Part shown: piece by piece, positions 1 to 7,828 of the stretch
How the letters are laid out: each line of letters begins with the position of its first letter
How positions within the stretch are numbered: the first letter of the stretch is position 1
From: CAWUIO01 sp963922455
GTDB lineage: Bacteria > Bacteroidota > Bacteroidia > Cytophagales > Microscillaceae
Assembly: GCA_963922455.1 (NCBI GenBank)
Contig: CAWUIO010000130.1
Location: 1 to 16,995 of the forward strand
Direction: 5' to 3'
DNA length: 16,995 bases
Notes under the pieces: model-generated
What the model saw: only the letters and a program-made list of their open reading frames with translations
Database searches by the model: none
What the model was told of the DNA's origin: nothing
Position numbers and translations under genes: made by a program

Positions 1-23
1 ATCTCTCCTCTCGCTTCTCTAGA

Positions 24-153
24 GGCTGAGGGATAGAGCGGCCTGTTTGAGCCCGAAGGGGCCAAGCGGGGGGCAGGCGAGTAGCGAAAGCCCGACCCCG
101 GCGGCACTTCACTTTCATCTGAAAAACAGGAGTGCATCGCCGGGGGCAGCCCC
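24..153 (+). repeat. Dispersed ~130-bp structured intergenic repeat, copy 1
   Basis: First of four copies. The body begins GGCTGAGGGATAGAGCGGCC and continues to the block GCGAGTAGCGAAAGCCCGAC near 78-95. The distal arm is a hairpin: CCCCGGCG (96-103) pairs with CGCCGGGG (138-145), extended by GCAC (104-107) with GTGC (132-135). The element ends GGCAGCCCC. The 5' GGCTG (24-28) can pair with 3' CAGCC (147-151). It lies downstream of guaA, in the opposite orientation. The central part (about 56-76) is the most diverged of the four copies. It belongs to the same subfamily as copy 3. It contains no credible gene. Confidence 0.85.
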
Positions 154-166
154 AACACGCAAATTT

Positions 167-1699
167 TTATTCCCACTCAATGGTGGCCGGAGGCTTCGAA
201 CTAATATCGTATACCACCCGGTTGACTCCCCGTACTTTGTTGATAATGGCATTGGAGATATCGCCCAAAAACTCGTAGGGGAGTTTGGCCCAATCGGCCG
301 TCATACCATCCACACTGTTAACGGCGCGTAGGGCCACCACATTTTCGTAGGTGCGCTCATCGCCCATTACGCCAACCGATTGTACGGGTAGCAAGACGGC
401 CAAAGCCTGCCAAACCACATCGTAGAGATCATAGTCTTTTAAGCCTTGGACAAAGAGGGCATCTACTTCCTGCAAAATGCGTACGCGCTCAGCGGTAATT
501 TCGCCCAAGATACGTATCGCCAAACCGGGGCCCGGGAAAGGGTGCCTCCCCAAAATAGTGGCCGGAATCTTCAGATGCTGCCCCACCTCGCGCACCTCAT
601 CTTTAAAAAGCATGCGGAGGGGCTCTACCACTTTGAGGTGCATTTTTTCGGGCAGTCCCCCTACATTGTGGTGCGACTTGATGGTAACCGATGGCCCATT
701 GACCGAAACGGACTCAATTACATCGGGGTATATGGTGCCTTGTCCCAACCAAGACACCTGCTCTAATTTTTCGGCCTCGGCCTGAAATACATCAATAAAG
801 GTATAGCCTATAGCCTTTCGCTTGTCTTCTGGGTCGGTTTTTTGGGCCAAGGCCTGGTAAAACTGATCTTTGGCATCTACTCCAATAACGTGTAAGCCCA
901 GGCCTTGGTAAGACTCCAGTACTTCTTCGAATTCATTCTTACGGAGTAAGCCATTGTCTACAAAAATACAGGTAAGCCGCTCCCCAATCGCGTGCTGTAT
1001 CAAGGTAGCGGCCACGGTAGAATCAACGCCACCCGACAGGCCCATCACCACCTGGTCTTCCCCCAGCTGGGCTTTCAGCTCTGCTACTGTAGTCTCGATA
1101 AAGGAAGCGGGCGTCCAGTTGGCTTCGCATTGGCAAATCTCAAATAAAAAATTGCTCAATATTTGTTTTCCAGCCTCCGTATGGGTCACCTCGGGGTGAA
1201 ATTGGATGCCAAACACCGGTTTATCACGGCGTTGATATGCCCCCACTTTAATATTTTCGGTACCGGCAATGGATTCCAATTCGCTGGGCAAGTCTTGGAT
1301 GGTGTCCCCGTGTGACATCCAAACACTTGTATCGGCACTTACCTCTTTAAAGAGTAGGTTCCCCCCATCAATTCGGCTCAAACGCGAACGTCCGTACTCC
1401 CGCGAATTGGCCGAAGCCACCGTACCCCCCAATTGTTTGGCAATGAGTTGCGCACCATAACAAATTCCCAAAATGGGGGTCGATGTGGCAAAAGCATCCA
1501 AGGACACCTCGGGGGCATCTGCATCATTGACCGAGCAAGGACTTCCGGAAAAAATTACACCTTTGATATGATCAGGCAATGCGGAAGCTTGGTGGTAGGG
1601 GTATATTTCACAATAAACTCGCAATTCTCTAACCCTGCGGGCAATTAGTTGGGTATATTGCGAGCCAAAATCCAGTATAGCAATTTGGGTAATATTCAT
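167..1699 (-). CDS. guaA: GMP synthase (glutamine-hydrolysing)
   Basis: This enzyme makes GMP from XMP, ATP and glutamine in the cytoplasm, the last step of the guanine branch of purine synthesis. The protein is 510 aa, normal for the family. The N-terminal class I glutamine amidotransferase domain (about 1-190) shows the nucleophile Cys80 in GICYGAQ and the His168/Glu170 pair in FHPEV. An ATP-pyrophosphatase domain follows with the PP-loop GLSGGVDST at about 220-228. The C-terminal dimerisation domain ends in KPPATIEWE, close to the usual KPPGTIEWE. The start is the first ATG of the frame, giving an N-terminus (ITQIAILDFGSQY) typical of GuaA. It is divergent from the propeller protein across ~130 bp. 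A repeat copy lies just past its stop, and no classical T-tailed terminator is seen there. Confidence 0.97.
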   Translation of the reverse strand: MNITQIAILDFGSQYTQLIARRVRELRVYCEIYPYHQASALPDHIKGVIFSGSPCSVNDADAPEVSLDAFATSTPILGICYGAQLIAKQLGGTVASANSREYGRSRLSRIDGGNLLFKEVSADTSVWMSHGDTIQDLPSELESIAGTENIKVGAYQRRDKPVFGIQFHPEVTHTEAGKQILSNFLFEICQCEANWTPASFIETTVAELKAQLGEDQVVMGLSGGVDSTVAATLIQHAIGERLTCIFVDNGLLRKNEFEEVLESYQGLGLHVIGVDAKDQFYQALAQKTDPEDKRKAIGYTFIDVFQAEAEKLEQVSWLGQGTIYPDVIESVSVNGPSVTIKSHHNVGGLPEKMHLKVVEPLRMLFKDEVREVGQHLKIPATILGRHPFPGPGLAIRILGEITAERVRILQEVDALFVQGLKDYDLYDVVWQALAVLLPVQSVGVMGDERTYENVVALRAVNSVDGMTADWAKLPYEFLGDISNAIINKVRGVNRVVYDISSKPPATIEWE

Positions 1700-1830
1700 G
1701 CCGCCAATTTAGGGATTTTCCTTAATATTTTGCTAAATAGGGCTCACCACCTCCGGCTGCACTGTACTAAGAAAAACCTCTCAAGAAAAGGCATTGATTT
1801 TGTTTTAGCCAAAGAAATATTATTGCACCC

Positions 1831-4629
1831 ATGCGTCACTACTTCCACACCTGTCTCTACTCTTTTATACTATTTTTAGCTCCTCTCTCAGCATTTGCTC
1901 AAAGCGGAGACCTGTTTTTACAAAACTACGAGGTGAGTATTCCCAATTTGCCGCTGGTAAACCAAGCCGTGGTCCAGGGGAATAACGAGCTCATGTATTT
2001 TGCCAATAAACGGGGAGTTATCTCCTATGATGGGGTAAGTTGGGAACTCATAAAAACCAACCACACCCCGTATTCCTTAGCCTGGGACGACTTAGCCAAT
2101 GAAAAAATCTACGTGGGCTGTCGGGAAAGCTTTGGCTATTTGTATAATGATAATACGGGGAAAGACATCTATAAAGAAATTTCGGCTCGTGGGGAAACTT
2201 TTGGCGAAATCACCAAGATCATCGTACAGGATGAGTTTGTCTACTTTTATAGTGACCAAGCCTTATTTAAAGCCTCCCGCCAGTCTCACAAAGTGGTTAA
2301 GACCTATCTGCCCAAAGGGGAGCCCAGCTTTGCCGGTATTTTTGAATTTAAGGGCAAGATATTTTTAAACAGCCGCACCAATGGCATCTGCCTAGTAGAG
2401 GAAAAGGGGTTTAGAACCCTCGTGAGCCCGCCCGAGTGGGATGACAAGTACATGATTTGTTATGCCCAATTCCACGAAAACCTGACGATCCTCGGGATGA
2501 GTGACAATATACTCTATGCCTTTAATGGCAATAGAGTGTATCCTTGGCAATCTGGAGCCACCGATTATTTAGAAGGAAATGTACTGAGTGATGCCATTAA
2601 TTTAGACGAACACCTGGCGCTTTCTACCTTAACGGGAGGGGTTGTGTTGATCCGAAAATCGGATAAGCAAATTGAATACCTCATCAATTATCAAACGGGA
2701 CTTCTCGACGAAGAAGTTTTCAGTATCAGTAATGACAATCAAGGGGGCATTTGGATCTGTCACGCTCAAGGAATTACCCGGGGTGATTTACGTCTCCCCA
2801 TTCGTACCTTTTCTACCTATGTCGGTTTAGAAGGAAATTTGGAAACTTCACACATCTATAAGGATACCATCTATGTAGCCACGAGCGATGGCCTCTTTTA
2901 CCTGTCCAAAGTAGACCGTTTTGAAGAAGTGGAGAGCTTTATTAAGAAAGAGCAAGAATATTTAAAGACTATAGAAAGCATCGTCAAAACGGTTCGCATT
3001 TCCGATCCTATTCGTAGCTCCTCTGTACGCCGCTACAGCCTTTCTCGAGATGGGAGCAAGCCCAAACGACGTACCATATTAATCAATGAAGAGACGGAGG
3101 TAAAAAAAGTGCCGGCCCGAACCATTGGTACCGAATACATCACCACCCTATACAATACTAAGGAAGCCCGGAAGGCCTATGCCTTACAGTCCATCCCCTA
3201 TATCTTTAAGAAAGTCGTGGGAATTGAGGCCAAATGCCGCCAAATATTAAATTTTAAAGACCATCTCCTGGTGGCCAGTAACTTTGGCCTCTATGGCCTT
3301 AAAAGAGAAAAAGAGGAGGATGTGGAAGGGGAGCCCATTCTCCCAATAGATTATATCCATTATCTCCACCCATCTGAGAAGTTTTCTAACCGGGTATATG
3401 TAGGTACCGATATGGGTATGGTCGTTTTGGAGCTTGACCCCCAAAGTAATACCTGGGAAGAGAAAGCCCGATTGGATGATACCTTAAGCACCTCCATCAA
3501 ATCCATTCAAGAGTTTGGCTCAGATGTTTGGTTGGGGGCCGAAGGGAGGGTATTCAAAGTTCCTATCGTCTCTCAAGACAGTCTAGGGAAACCCAAGCTC
3601 TACACTTTTGAAAATAATTTCTCTGAAGATGTGATGGTTCGGGTAATTAAAGACAAATTAGCATTTATCCTGGCCTCTGGAATTTATGTGTTTAGTGAGA
3701 AAAAAGAAAAGCTATTCAAAGATGCCCGCCTTCAGAAGTATTATAATGCGGAATCCCCCCTTTTAACCCGCCAAGCGGGATACACCTGGAACCACCAGGG
3801 TAAATGGCAAAACATCAGCCACCCCCGCGAAAAAGACTCTATCAACACCGACTTATTAGACTTCTTCCCAGAAATCAAGGACATCTTTATTGATCAGAAA
3901 GATGATGTTTGGTTGGTAGATGAGAGTACACTCTACCGAGTAAAAAAGCAAAGAGGGGCTATCAGCAATAACAGCTTCAATATCTTTATCCGGAATATGT
4001 TCCAACACCCGGATAGCTTATTGACCCTAGATACAACCGCAGTTTTTGAATACCAAAGAGAAGGCGTAAGCTTAACCTTTAAGCTAGCATCTCCCTTTTA
4101 TCAGAATGAAGAAGGAATCCGGTATAGTTACAAACTGGAAGGCCTAAGTACCGATGCCGATTGGTCTCCTTGGAATAGTCAGGCGATTATCTCCTTTCCC
4201 TATCTCCCTAGCGGTGAGTATACCCTAAGAGTAAAGGCCATTAATATTTATAATGATGAAGCCCAAGGAAAGCCCATTAGCTTTGTCATTAAGCCTCCTT
4301 TCTGGGAAACTACCTGGTTTTACATCCTGCAAATTTCGGTATTGGTTGCTTTATTATTTCTGTCATTCTTATTTAGTAGGCGAGGTAAGAGTAGTACCGT
4401 GTCTAATATCCTGACCTTAGTCTCTATCATCACAATCTTTGAGTTTTTTATATTACTCTTAGAGCCTTATGTGGAAGACTTCTCCAACGGGATTCCTATC
4501 TTCAAATTAGGGATGAATATACTCCTAGCCATCACCTTGTCACCCGCCGAAAGGCTCTTAAAATATCTTCTAGGAAAACCGTATAAAAGCCCCGAGGCAG
4601 TCGGTGCCAAAGCCGTAAATGAAGGCTAA
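1831..4629 (+). CDS. Secreted/membrane beta-propeller and Y_Y_Y domain protein without a kinase domain
   Basis: A 932-aa protein with a clear signal peptide at residues 1-23 (hydrophobic core, AFAQ cleavage region). The following ~700 residues contain repeated blades such as GGIWICHAQGITRGDLR and DVWLGAEG, typical of two-component-regulator propeller repeats. At about 738-812 there is a Y_Y_Y (triple tyrosine) domain, with YSYKLEG...WSPWN and LPSGEYTLRVKA. A transmembrane helix follows at about 827-849, then a hydrophobic stretch with probably two more helices, and the protein ends at 932. In Bacteroidota this architecture normally continues into a histidine kinase, an AraC/LuxR output domain or a guanylate cyclase; none is present here. 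A basic insert near 400-440 interrupts the propeller. It may be a periplasmic sensor working through a partner; that is inference. It converges on the photolyase gene with only 5 nt between stops. Confidence 0.85.
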   Translation: MRHYFHTCLYSFILFLAPLSAFAQSGDLFLQNYEVSIPNLPLVNQAVVQGNNELMYFANKRGVISYDGVSWELIKTNHTPYSLAWDDLANEKIYVGCRESFGYLYNDNTGKDIYKEISARGETFGEITKIIVQDEFVYFYSDQALFKASRQSHKVVKTYLPKGEPSFAGIFEFKGKIFLNSRTNGICLVEEKGFRTLVSPPEWDDKYMICYAQFHENLTILGMSDNILYAFNGNRVYPWQSGATDYLEGNVLSDAINLDEHLALSTLTGGVVLIRKSDKQIEYLINYQTGLLDEEVFSISNDNQGGIWICHAQGITRGDLRLPIRTFSTYVGLEGNLETSHIYKDTIYVATSDGLFYLSKVDRFEEVESFIKKEQEYLKTIESIVKTVRISDPIRSSSVRRYSLSRDGSKPKRRTILINEETEVKKVPARTIGTEYITTLYNTKEARKAYALQSIPYIFKKVVGIEAKCRQILNFKDHLLVASNFGLYGLKREKEEDVEGEPILPIDYIHYLHPSEKFSNRVYVGTDMGMVVLELDPQSNTWEEKARLDDTLSTSIKSIQEFGSDVWLGAEGRVFKVPIVSQDSLGKPKLYTFENNFSEDVMVRVIKDKLAFILASGIYVFSEKKEKLFKDARLQKYYNAESPLLTRQAGYTWNHQGKWQNISHPREKDSINTDLLDFFPEIKDIFIDQKDDVWLVDESTLYRVKKQRGAISNNSFNIFIRNMFQHPDSLLTLDTTAVFEYQREGVSLTFKLASPFYQNEEGIRYSYKLEGLSTDADWSPWNSQAIISFPYLPSGEYTLRVKAINIYNDEAQGKPISFVIKPPFWETTWFYILQISVLVALLFLSFLFSRRGKSSTVSNILTLVSIITIFEFFILLLEPYVEDFSNGIPIFKLGMNILLAITLSPAERLLKYLLGKPYKSPEAVGAKAVNEG

Positions 4630-4634
4630 GCTGC

Positions 4635-6119
4635 TTATTTTTGTTGTTTCACGTGCTTTTTCATGATTTTACGAGCGGCTTGTTGCGTATGGGCCGCTCC
4701 TTTCATTCGGAAGAGTTGCTCGGTGGCATGCTTGCGGGAAGGAGCCCAATCAATGATAGGACTGGGATAATCCGTATCTAGTTGGCAATGATACATATTT
4801 TGCTCCATGGGAGTCATCTTCCAGGGAGTATGCACATACTCAAGCGGTACCTGCTGCAATTCAGGGAGCCATTTCCGTAAAAACACGGCCTCTGGATCTT
4901 TTTCCTGGGATTGCTTCACCGGATTATAAATCCGAATATTATTGAAGCCCGTGACACTTGCTTGCATCTGAAATTGGCAAAAATGGATTCCCGGCTCATA
5001 ATCCAAAAAAAGACGGGCCAAATGGTAGACCCCACTTTGCCAAGGCTGCCACAGTAGATGGGTTAAAAAAGAAACTAACATAGCCCGCATGCGAAAATTA
5101 AGATAGCCGGTTTGTTTTATGCATCGCATACAAGCATCTACCAAGGGATATCCCGTTTTACCCTCTTCCCAAGCCTGTACCCGGTCTGGCATAAGCATTT
5201 GTTCTAACTTATTATACTCCCAATTCAAATTTTCAAACTCCATGCGGTCTTCCATCTCAAAGCGCTGCATGAAATGACAGCGCCACTGCAAGCGAGAACG
5301 AAAATTTTTAAGCTGAAAAGCAAATGGGCTATGCTTAACCGTGCGCTCATAAAATTGATACACTTGACGCGTGCTAAGATTACCCCAACTAAGGTAGGGA
5401 GAAATACGGCTACAACTATAACGGCTTTGCTCTGGCAAGCTCATGTGGTGATTGTAAAACCGAGCCCTTTCCTGTGTAAACCCTTTTAAGTACTTCCAAG
5501 CATACGTCTCTCCTCCGGGTTGAAAATCAGGATGAGGTTTTCCCAAGTCATCGGCCCAAGATTTGGGCTTAGGAAAGTATGTGTTTAAAGAGAGAGGTAG
5601 GGTTTTCAGGGCTTCTAAATTGGGATGGTGTTGGGAAGCCTGCATATAATCCATCCAAAGATGGTCCCAGTTACTTCGGTTTTTCATTCCTCTTACCACA
5701 CCATTGGCCTGATATTCATGCCAAACTATCTCATCCTGAGCAAAGCATTTTTGAAGTTTCAGGTCTCTATCATAGGTAATTCGCACCCCCGTCTCTTGAT
5801 GAGAATACACCCCTTGAATGGTGTGAAATTCTTGAATTTTTTCAAACACCTCCGCGGCCTCTCCGAAGGCGATTTCCATTTGATGACCCAATTTATTCAA
5901 TTGCTGGCCCATCTGTTCAAGGGACTGGTAAATGAAGCGTGTGTGGCGAAAGCTCCAATCAGGGTAGCGCATCACGCCTGGCTCAAAAATATATAGGAGA
6001 AGGATGGGCAGCCCTTTATCAATTGCTTTTTTTAAGGGGAGGTGATCATGCAGTCTCAGATCCCGCTTAAACCAAACAATAGAAATGGTCTTTCTATAGG
6101 ATGATTGTATGGTAGGCAT
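4635..6119 (-). CDS. Cryptochrome/DNA photolyase family FAD-binding protein
   Basis: A 494-aa protein with the N-terminal Rossmann photolyase domain (IVWFKRDLRLHDHLPL near residue 15) and the C-terminal all-helical FAD-binding domain (SRISPYLSWGNLS, GYPLVDACMRCI, GYLNFRMRAM, IRIYNPVKQ). The family uses blue light to repair UV-induced pyrimidine dimers or acts as a light receptor. The segment matching the E. coli PhrB flavin site (AANNGGWQW) reads GIHFCQFQM here. The Asn next to flavin N5 (PhrB Asn378) is replaced by His379, and the first electron-chain Trp (Trp382) by Phe383, so repair by the textbook mechanism is not assured. The gene is preceded by its own promoter and a leader hairpin. The ATG chosen is the first of the frame; a few N-terminal residues before the core may be extra. 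I am confident of the family, not of the substrate. Confidence 0.9.
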   Translation of the reverse strand: MPTIQSSYRKTISIVWFKRDLRLHDHLPLKKAIDKGLPILLLYIFEPGVMRYPDWSFRHTRFIYQSLEQMGQQLNKLGHQMEIAFGEAAEVFEKIQEFHTIQGVYSHQETGVRITYDRDLKLQKCFAQDEIVWHEYQANGVVRGMKNRSNWDHLWMDYMQASQHHPNLEALKTLPLSLNTYFPKPKSWADDLGKPHPDFQPGGETYAWKYLKGFTQERARFYNHHMSLPEQSRYSCSRISPYLSWGNLSTRQVYQFYERTVKHSPFAFQLKNFRSRLQWRCHFMQRFEMEDRMEFENLNWEYNKLEQMLMPDRVQAWEEGKTGYPLVDACMRCIKQTGYLNFRMRAMLVSFLTHLLWQPWQSGVYHLARLFLDYEPGIHFCQFQMQASVTGFNNIRIYNPVKQSQEKDPEAVFLRKWLPELQQVPLEYVHTPWKMTPMEQNMYHCQLDTDYPSPIIDWAPSRKHATEQLFRMKGAAHTQQAARKIMKKHVKQQK

Positions 6120-6173
6120 AGTGACTAAACTGGCTATAAAAGGAGAAAGTTTTGGGGTAGGCCTATAAAGATA

Positions 6174-6212
6174 ATTGGAGGTGTTGACGGGGCTGCCAAC
6201 TTAACCTCCAAT
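6174..6212 (-). promoter_or_regulatory. Leader hairpin upstream of the photolyase-family gene
   Basis: ATTGGAGGT (6174-6182) and ACCTCCAAT (6204-6212) form a perfect 9-bp inverted repeat, with inner GTTG/CAAC (6183-6186 and 6197-6200). It lies between the predicted transcription start (near 6230, minus strand) and the start codon at 6119, so it would be in the 5' untranslated RNA. No T-tract follows on the minus strand, so it is not an ordinary terminator. It could be a protein-binding site on DNA or an RNA control element. Confidence 0.5.
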
Positions 6213-6236
6213 ATCCTTCAACCAGCTATGGGGATT

Positions 6237-6267
6237 CAAATGTACTAACTTCCTATATTTTGTACAA
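6237..6267 (-). promoter_or_regulatory. Bacteroidota-type promoter for the photolyase-family gene
   Basis: Read on the minus strand, TTTG/TTG (-33; bases 6265-6268) is followed after 20 nt by TACATTTG (6237-6244), an exact TAnnTTTG -7 box. The predicted start site is near 6230, leaving a leader of about 110 nt that contains the 6174-6212 hairpin. Confidence 0.6.
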
Positions 6268-6402
6268 ACTTTTTTTAAAAAAATTTCACTTTTAAAGTAC
6301 TTCTTTTGGATGTAGGGAAGGAGTTTAAATAAATTTTCATACCTGAATACCTATTTCCAATAATTATAAAATCTCCCCCCAAAACCTTGTGTTTTTGTAG
6401 GA

Positions 6403-6531
6403 GGGGCTTACCCACGCTAAGTTCAATAGCATCCCTAGGCAGCTAATTGCCAGCGTGGGTCGGGCTCTCGCTACTCGCCGGCTTACCCACTGCCAGCGGC
6501 GGGCTCAAACAGGCCGCTCCATCCCTAAGCC
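6403..6531 (-). repeat. Dispersed ~130-bp structured intergenic repeat, copy 2
   Basis: Read on the minus strand, it begins GGCTTAGGGATGGAGCGGCC (ending at 6531) and contains GCGAGTAGCGAGAGCCCGAC. CGCTGG can pair with CCGGCG in the body. The distal stem AGCGTGGGT (6452-6460 on plus) pairs perfectly with ACCCACGCT (6410-6418); it differs in sequence from the other copies but pairs in the same place. The end reads TAAGCCCC, matching 5' GGCTT. It sits between the divergently read photolyase and a predicted ncRNA gene. Confidence 0.85.
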
Positions 6532-6628
6532 AGAAATCTCACGGGTATTGTCCTATCTTGCCCTTTTGCTTGCTTGGATCAAGGTTAAATTAGACCAATT
6601 CTAAACTTCCAAATTTTTTTACTGAAAA

Positions 6629-6659
6629 TTTGGCATAGAGTCTAAAAATTATAATTTTG
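6629..6659 (+). promoter_or_regulatory. Strong Bacteroidota-type promoter of a predicted ncRNA
   Basis: TTTG (6629-6632) is followed after exactly 19 nt by TAATTTTG (6652-6659), a perfect TTG-N19-TAnnTTTG arrangement. No start codon with a sensible frame follows closely. The next landmark is a perfect intrinsic terminator about 200 nt downstream, which suggests a non-coding transcript. Confidence 0.7.
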
Positions 6660-6664
6660 CACTC

Positions 6665-6869
6665 CACCAATTAAGGGATTATCCCAGATATGTCAAATGT
6701 TGCGCTTAATAACATACCATTTCCAAGCCTTACTGGCACCAAGTCCATCTAATGGGATGGGTTCGGTTCTCTGGAGATCGGGTGTATTAAGACGCAAATT
6801 CCTTCCGTGATTTTACTCAGAAAGCGATTTGTTTCCGTCACCCGAACTTCCCCGAAGCTCGGGTTTTTT
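6665..6869 (+). ncRNA. Predicted ~200-nt stand-alone structured RNA (6S-like in outline)
   Basis: The stretch between a canonical promoter and a perfect T-tailed terminator has no open frame worth calling. It has a long-range helix: TTGCG (6700-6704) with CGCAA (6793-6797) and CTTAATA (6705-6711) with TATTAAG (6785-6791), one bulged A. This encloses a large internal loop and a terminal hairpin CCATC (6745-6749)/GATGG (6756-6760). A short GGGA-TTA-TCCC hairpin lies near the 5' end, and CAAAT (6694-6698) may pair with ATTTG (6827-6831). A rod with a big central bubble and ~200 nt length resemble 6S RNA, the decoy of RNA polymerase; that identity is a guess from shape, not sequence recognition. 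It could instead be a novel sRNA or a leader of the 6941 gene with read-through control. Confidence 0.55.
6841..6869 (+). terminator. Intrinsic terminator of the predicted ncRNA
   Basis: CCCGA-A-CTTC-CCC-GAAG-C-TCGGG (6841-6863) forms two stem segments of 5 and 4 bp around one mismatch with a 3-nt loop, followed by six Ts (6864-6869). It lies 71 nt before the start of the next gene. Confidence 0.85.
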
Positions 6870-6940
6870 ATTGCATCTACTGTTTCCTTTTCAAAAGGCT
6901 CAGAAAGCCAAAGGCTTGTCAACCCTAAAACTTTTAAGCC

Positions 6941-7297
6941 ATGTCAGGTATTTTCACTTTTCCTAGAAAAACAGTAATCACCCGCTTAGTCGCAGTGCGA
7001 AAACACGCCGATTGGTGCGAACAAAGCCGGGAAATGAATGGGGTCTTCCACCACCTCGTGAATCGCTTTGATGGCCGGGAAATTTTATTCCTCACCATGG
7101 ACTTTACCAACAATACCACACGCCACCAGGCTATCTTGTTGGCTAGTGCCTTGGGAATCGTCCAGGTAGTGGAAAAATTTCCAAATACCGGCCAGATCCT
7201 TCTGCTTACCTTCCGCGGAAAGCAATTATTTGCCAGTTTAAGTCCTGAGCAAAGCTTCCAAGAAATGGTAGGCAAGATAGCCAGAAGGCTGAATTAG
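6941..7297 (+). CDS. Small protein of unknown function
   Basis: 118 aa, not recognised. It is soluble-looking, with no signal peptide or membrane segment. It is rather basic at the N-terminus (FPRKTVITRLVAVRKHADWCEQS) with a hydrophobic core segment (REILFLTMDF) and a C-terminal amphipathic region (LSPEQSFQEMVGKIARRLN). The plus frame was preferred over the overlapping minus-strand frame (6934-7275) because its composition is protein-like, while the antisense frame is rich in Trp, Arg and Ser. The leader just before the ATG (CCCTAAAACTTTTAAGCC) resembles that of pgi. It lies 71 nt downstream of the ncRNA terminator and is followed by a strong hairpin at 7330-7355. No function can be given. 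Confidence 0.6.
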   Translation: MSGIFTFPRKTVITRLVAVRKHADWCEQSREMNGVFHHLVNRFDGREILFLTMDFTNNTTRHQAILLASALGIVQVVEKFPNTGQILLLTFRGKQLFASLSPEQSFQEMVGKIARRLN

Positions 7298-7828
7298 GCT
7301 GAGCCCTTCTTTCTTGAGTTTGTATTGGCCCAAACAGGCAGTTTTGCCTGTTTGGTGCCCAGGAAAACTATGTCGTATGCTCAGCAAACTACCCAATTCA
7401 TTTTGCCTAAGCGGGTCACAAAATTCAACCCGGGCCTAACTATCAGTAAGAAAGACACCCATAAATCACTGATAGGACTCTTATCAAAGACCAGGGCCCG
7501 GGAAATAGGAAGCAAGGCTGTGTGCCCTTCTCTCAAATGTAGAAGAGCCTAACAGACCTCAAGCGTGAAGCTGCACGTTTCCTAGCATTTTGATCCCTCG
7601 GAGGAGAGTTGTGTGCCCAGGGGCACATGAGGATAATGACGGGCCCATTATGGCCTGAACTCATTATTGCGAGCTAAACAGGGAAGCTCGACAGGCACCC
7701 AAGGGAAAAGTCAGCAAACGCCTGCCCTGAGAATTTATCAGGCCAGAGGCCCGGCATTATACTTTTCTCCTCCAATAGGTAAAAAAGCCCCAGTTCTCTC
7801 TTAAAAAGGGAGGCTGGGCTATTTAAGA
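7298..7828 (+). other. 530-bp hairpin-rich spacer, possibly a structured RNA or long leader of the PcfJ-like gene
   Basis: No credible gene was found here. Perfect or near-perfect hairpins follow one another. They are 7330-7340/7345-7355 (11 bp, GTTT loop) and 7429-7436/7495-7502 enclosing 7440-7447/7468-7475 (8 bp each). Next are 7515-7519/7546-7550 enclosing 7528-7532/7541-7545, then 7561-7567/7574-7580, 7612-7617/7622-7627 and 7633-7638/7646-7651. The last are 7670-7675/7685-7690, 7692-7696/7720-7724, 7726-7730/7738-7742 and 7786-7820. I saw no match to tmRNA, RNase P RNA, SRP RNA or common riboswitch cores. The strand is assumed from the flanking plus-strand genes. No clear promoter was found. 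Confidence 0.45.
7780..7820 (-). terminator. Hairpin with T-tract on the minus strand, possible terminator
   Basis: AGCCCCAG (7786-7793) pairs with CTGGGCT (7814-7820) with one bulge, and CTCTCTT pairs with AAGGGAG inside. On the minus strand the stem is followed by six Ts (from the A-run 7781-7786); on the plus strand only a short ATTT follows. No minus-strand gene feeds into it, so it may instead be the last hairpin of the plus-strand leader. It lies 8 nt before the first ATG of the next gene. Confidence 0.35.

Noticed and set aside
6934..7275. 113-aa minus-strand frame
   Set aside because: Antisense to the 118-aa plus frame, with Trp/Arg/Ser-rich composition typical of a shadow frame.
7325..7552. 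75-aa plus-strand frame in the hairpin-rich spacer
   Set aside because: Begins at a non-ATG codon inside a perfect hairpin and spans other stems; no protein-like pattern.
7298..7828. Cobalamin or TPP riboswitch, RNase P RNA or tmRNA
   Set aside because: Short look-alikes (GGTGCCC, CTGAGA, GAGGAGAG) occur, but the other obligatory conserved blocks of each family are missing.
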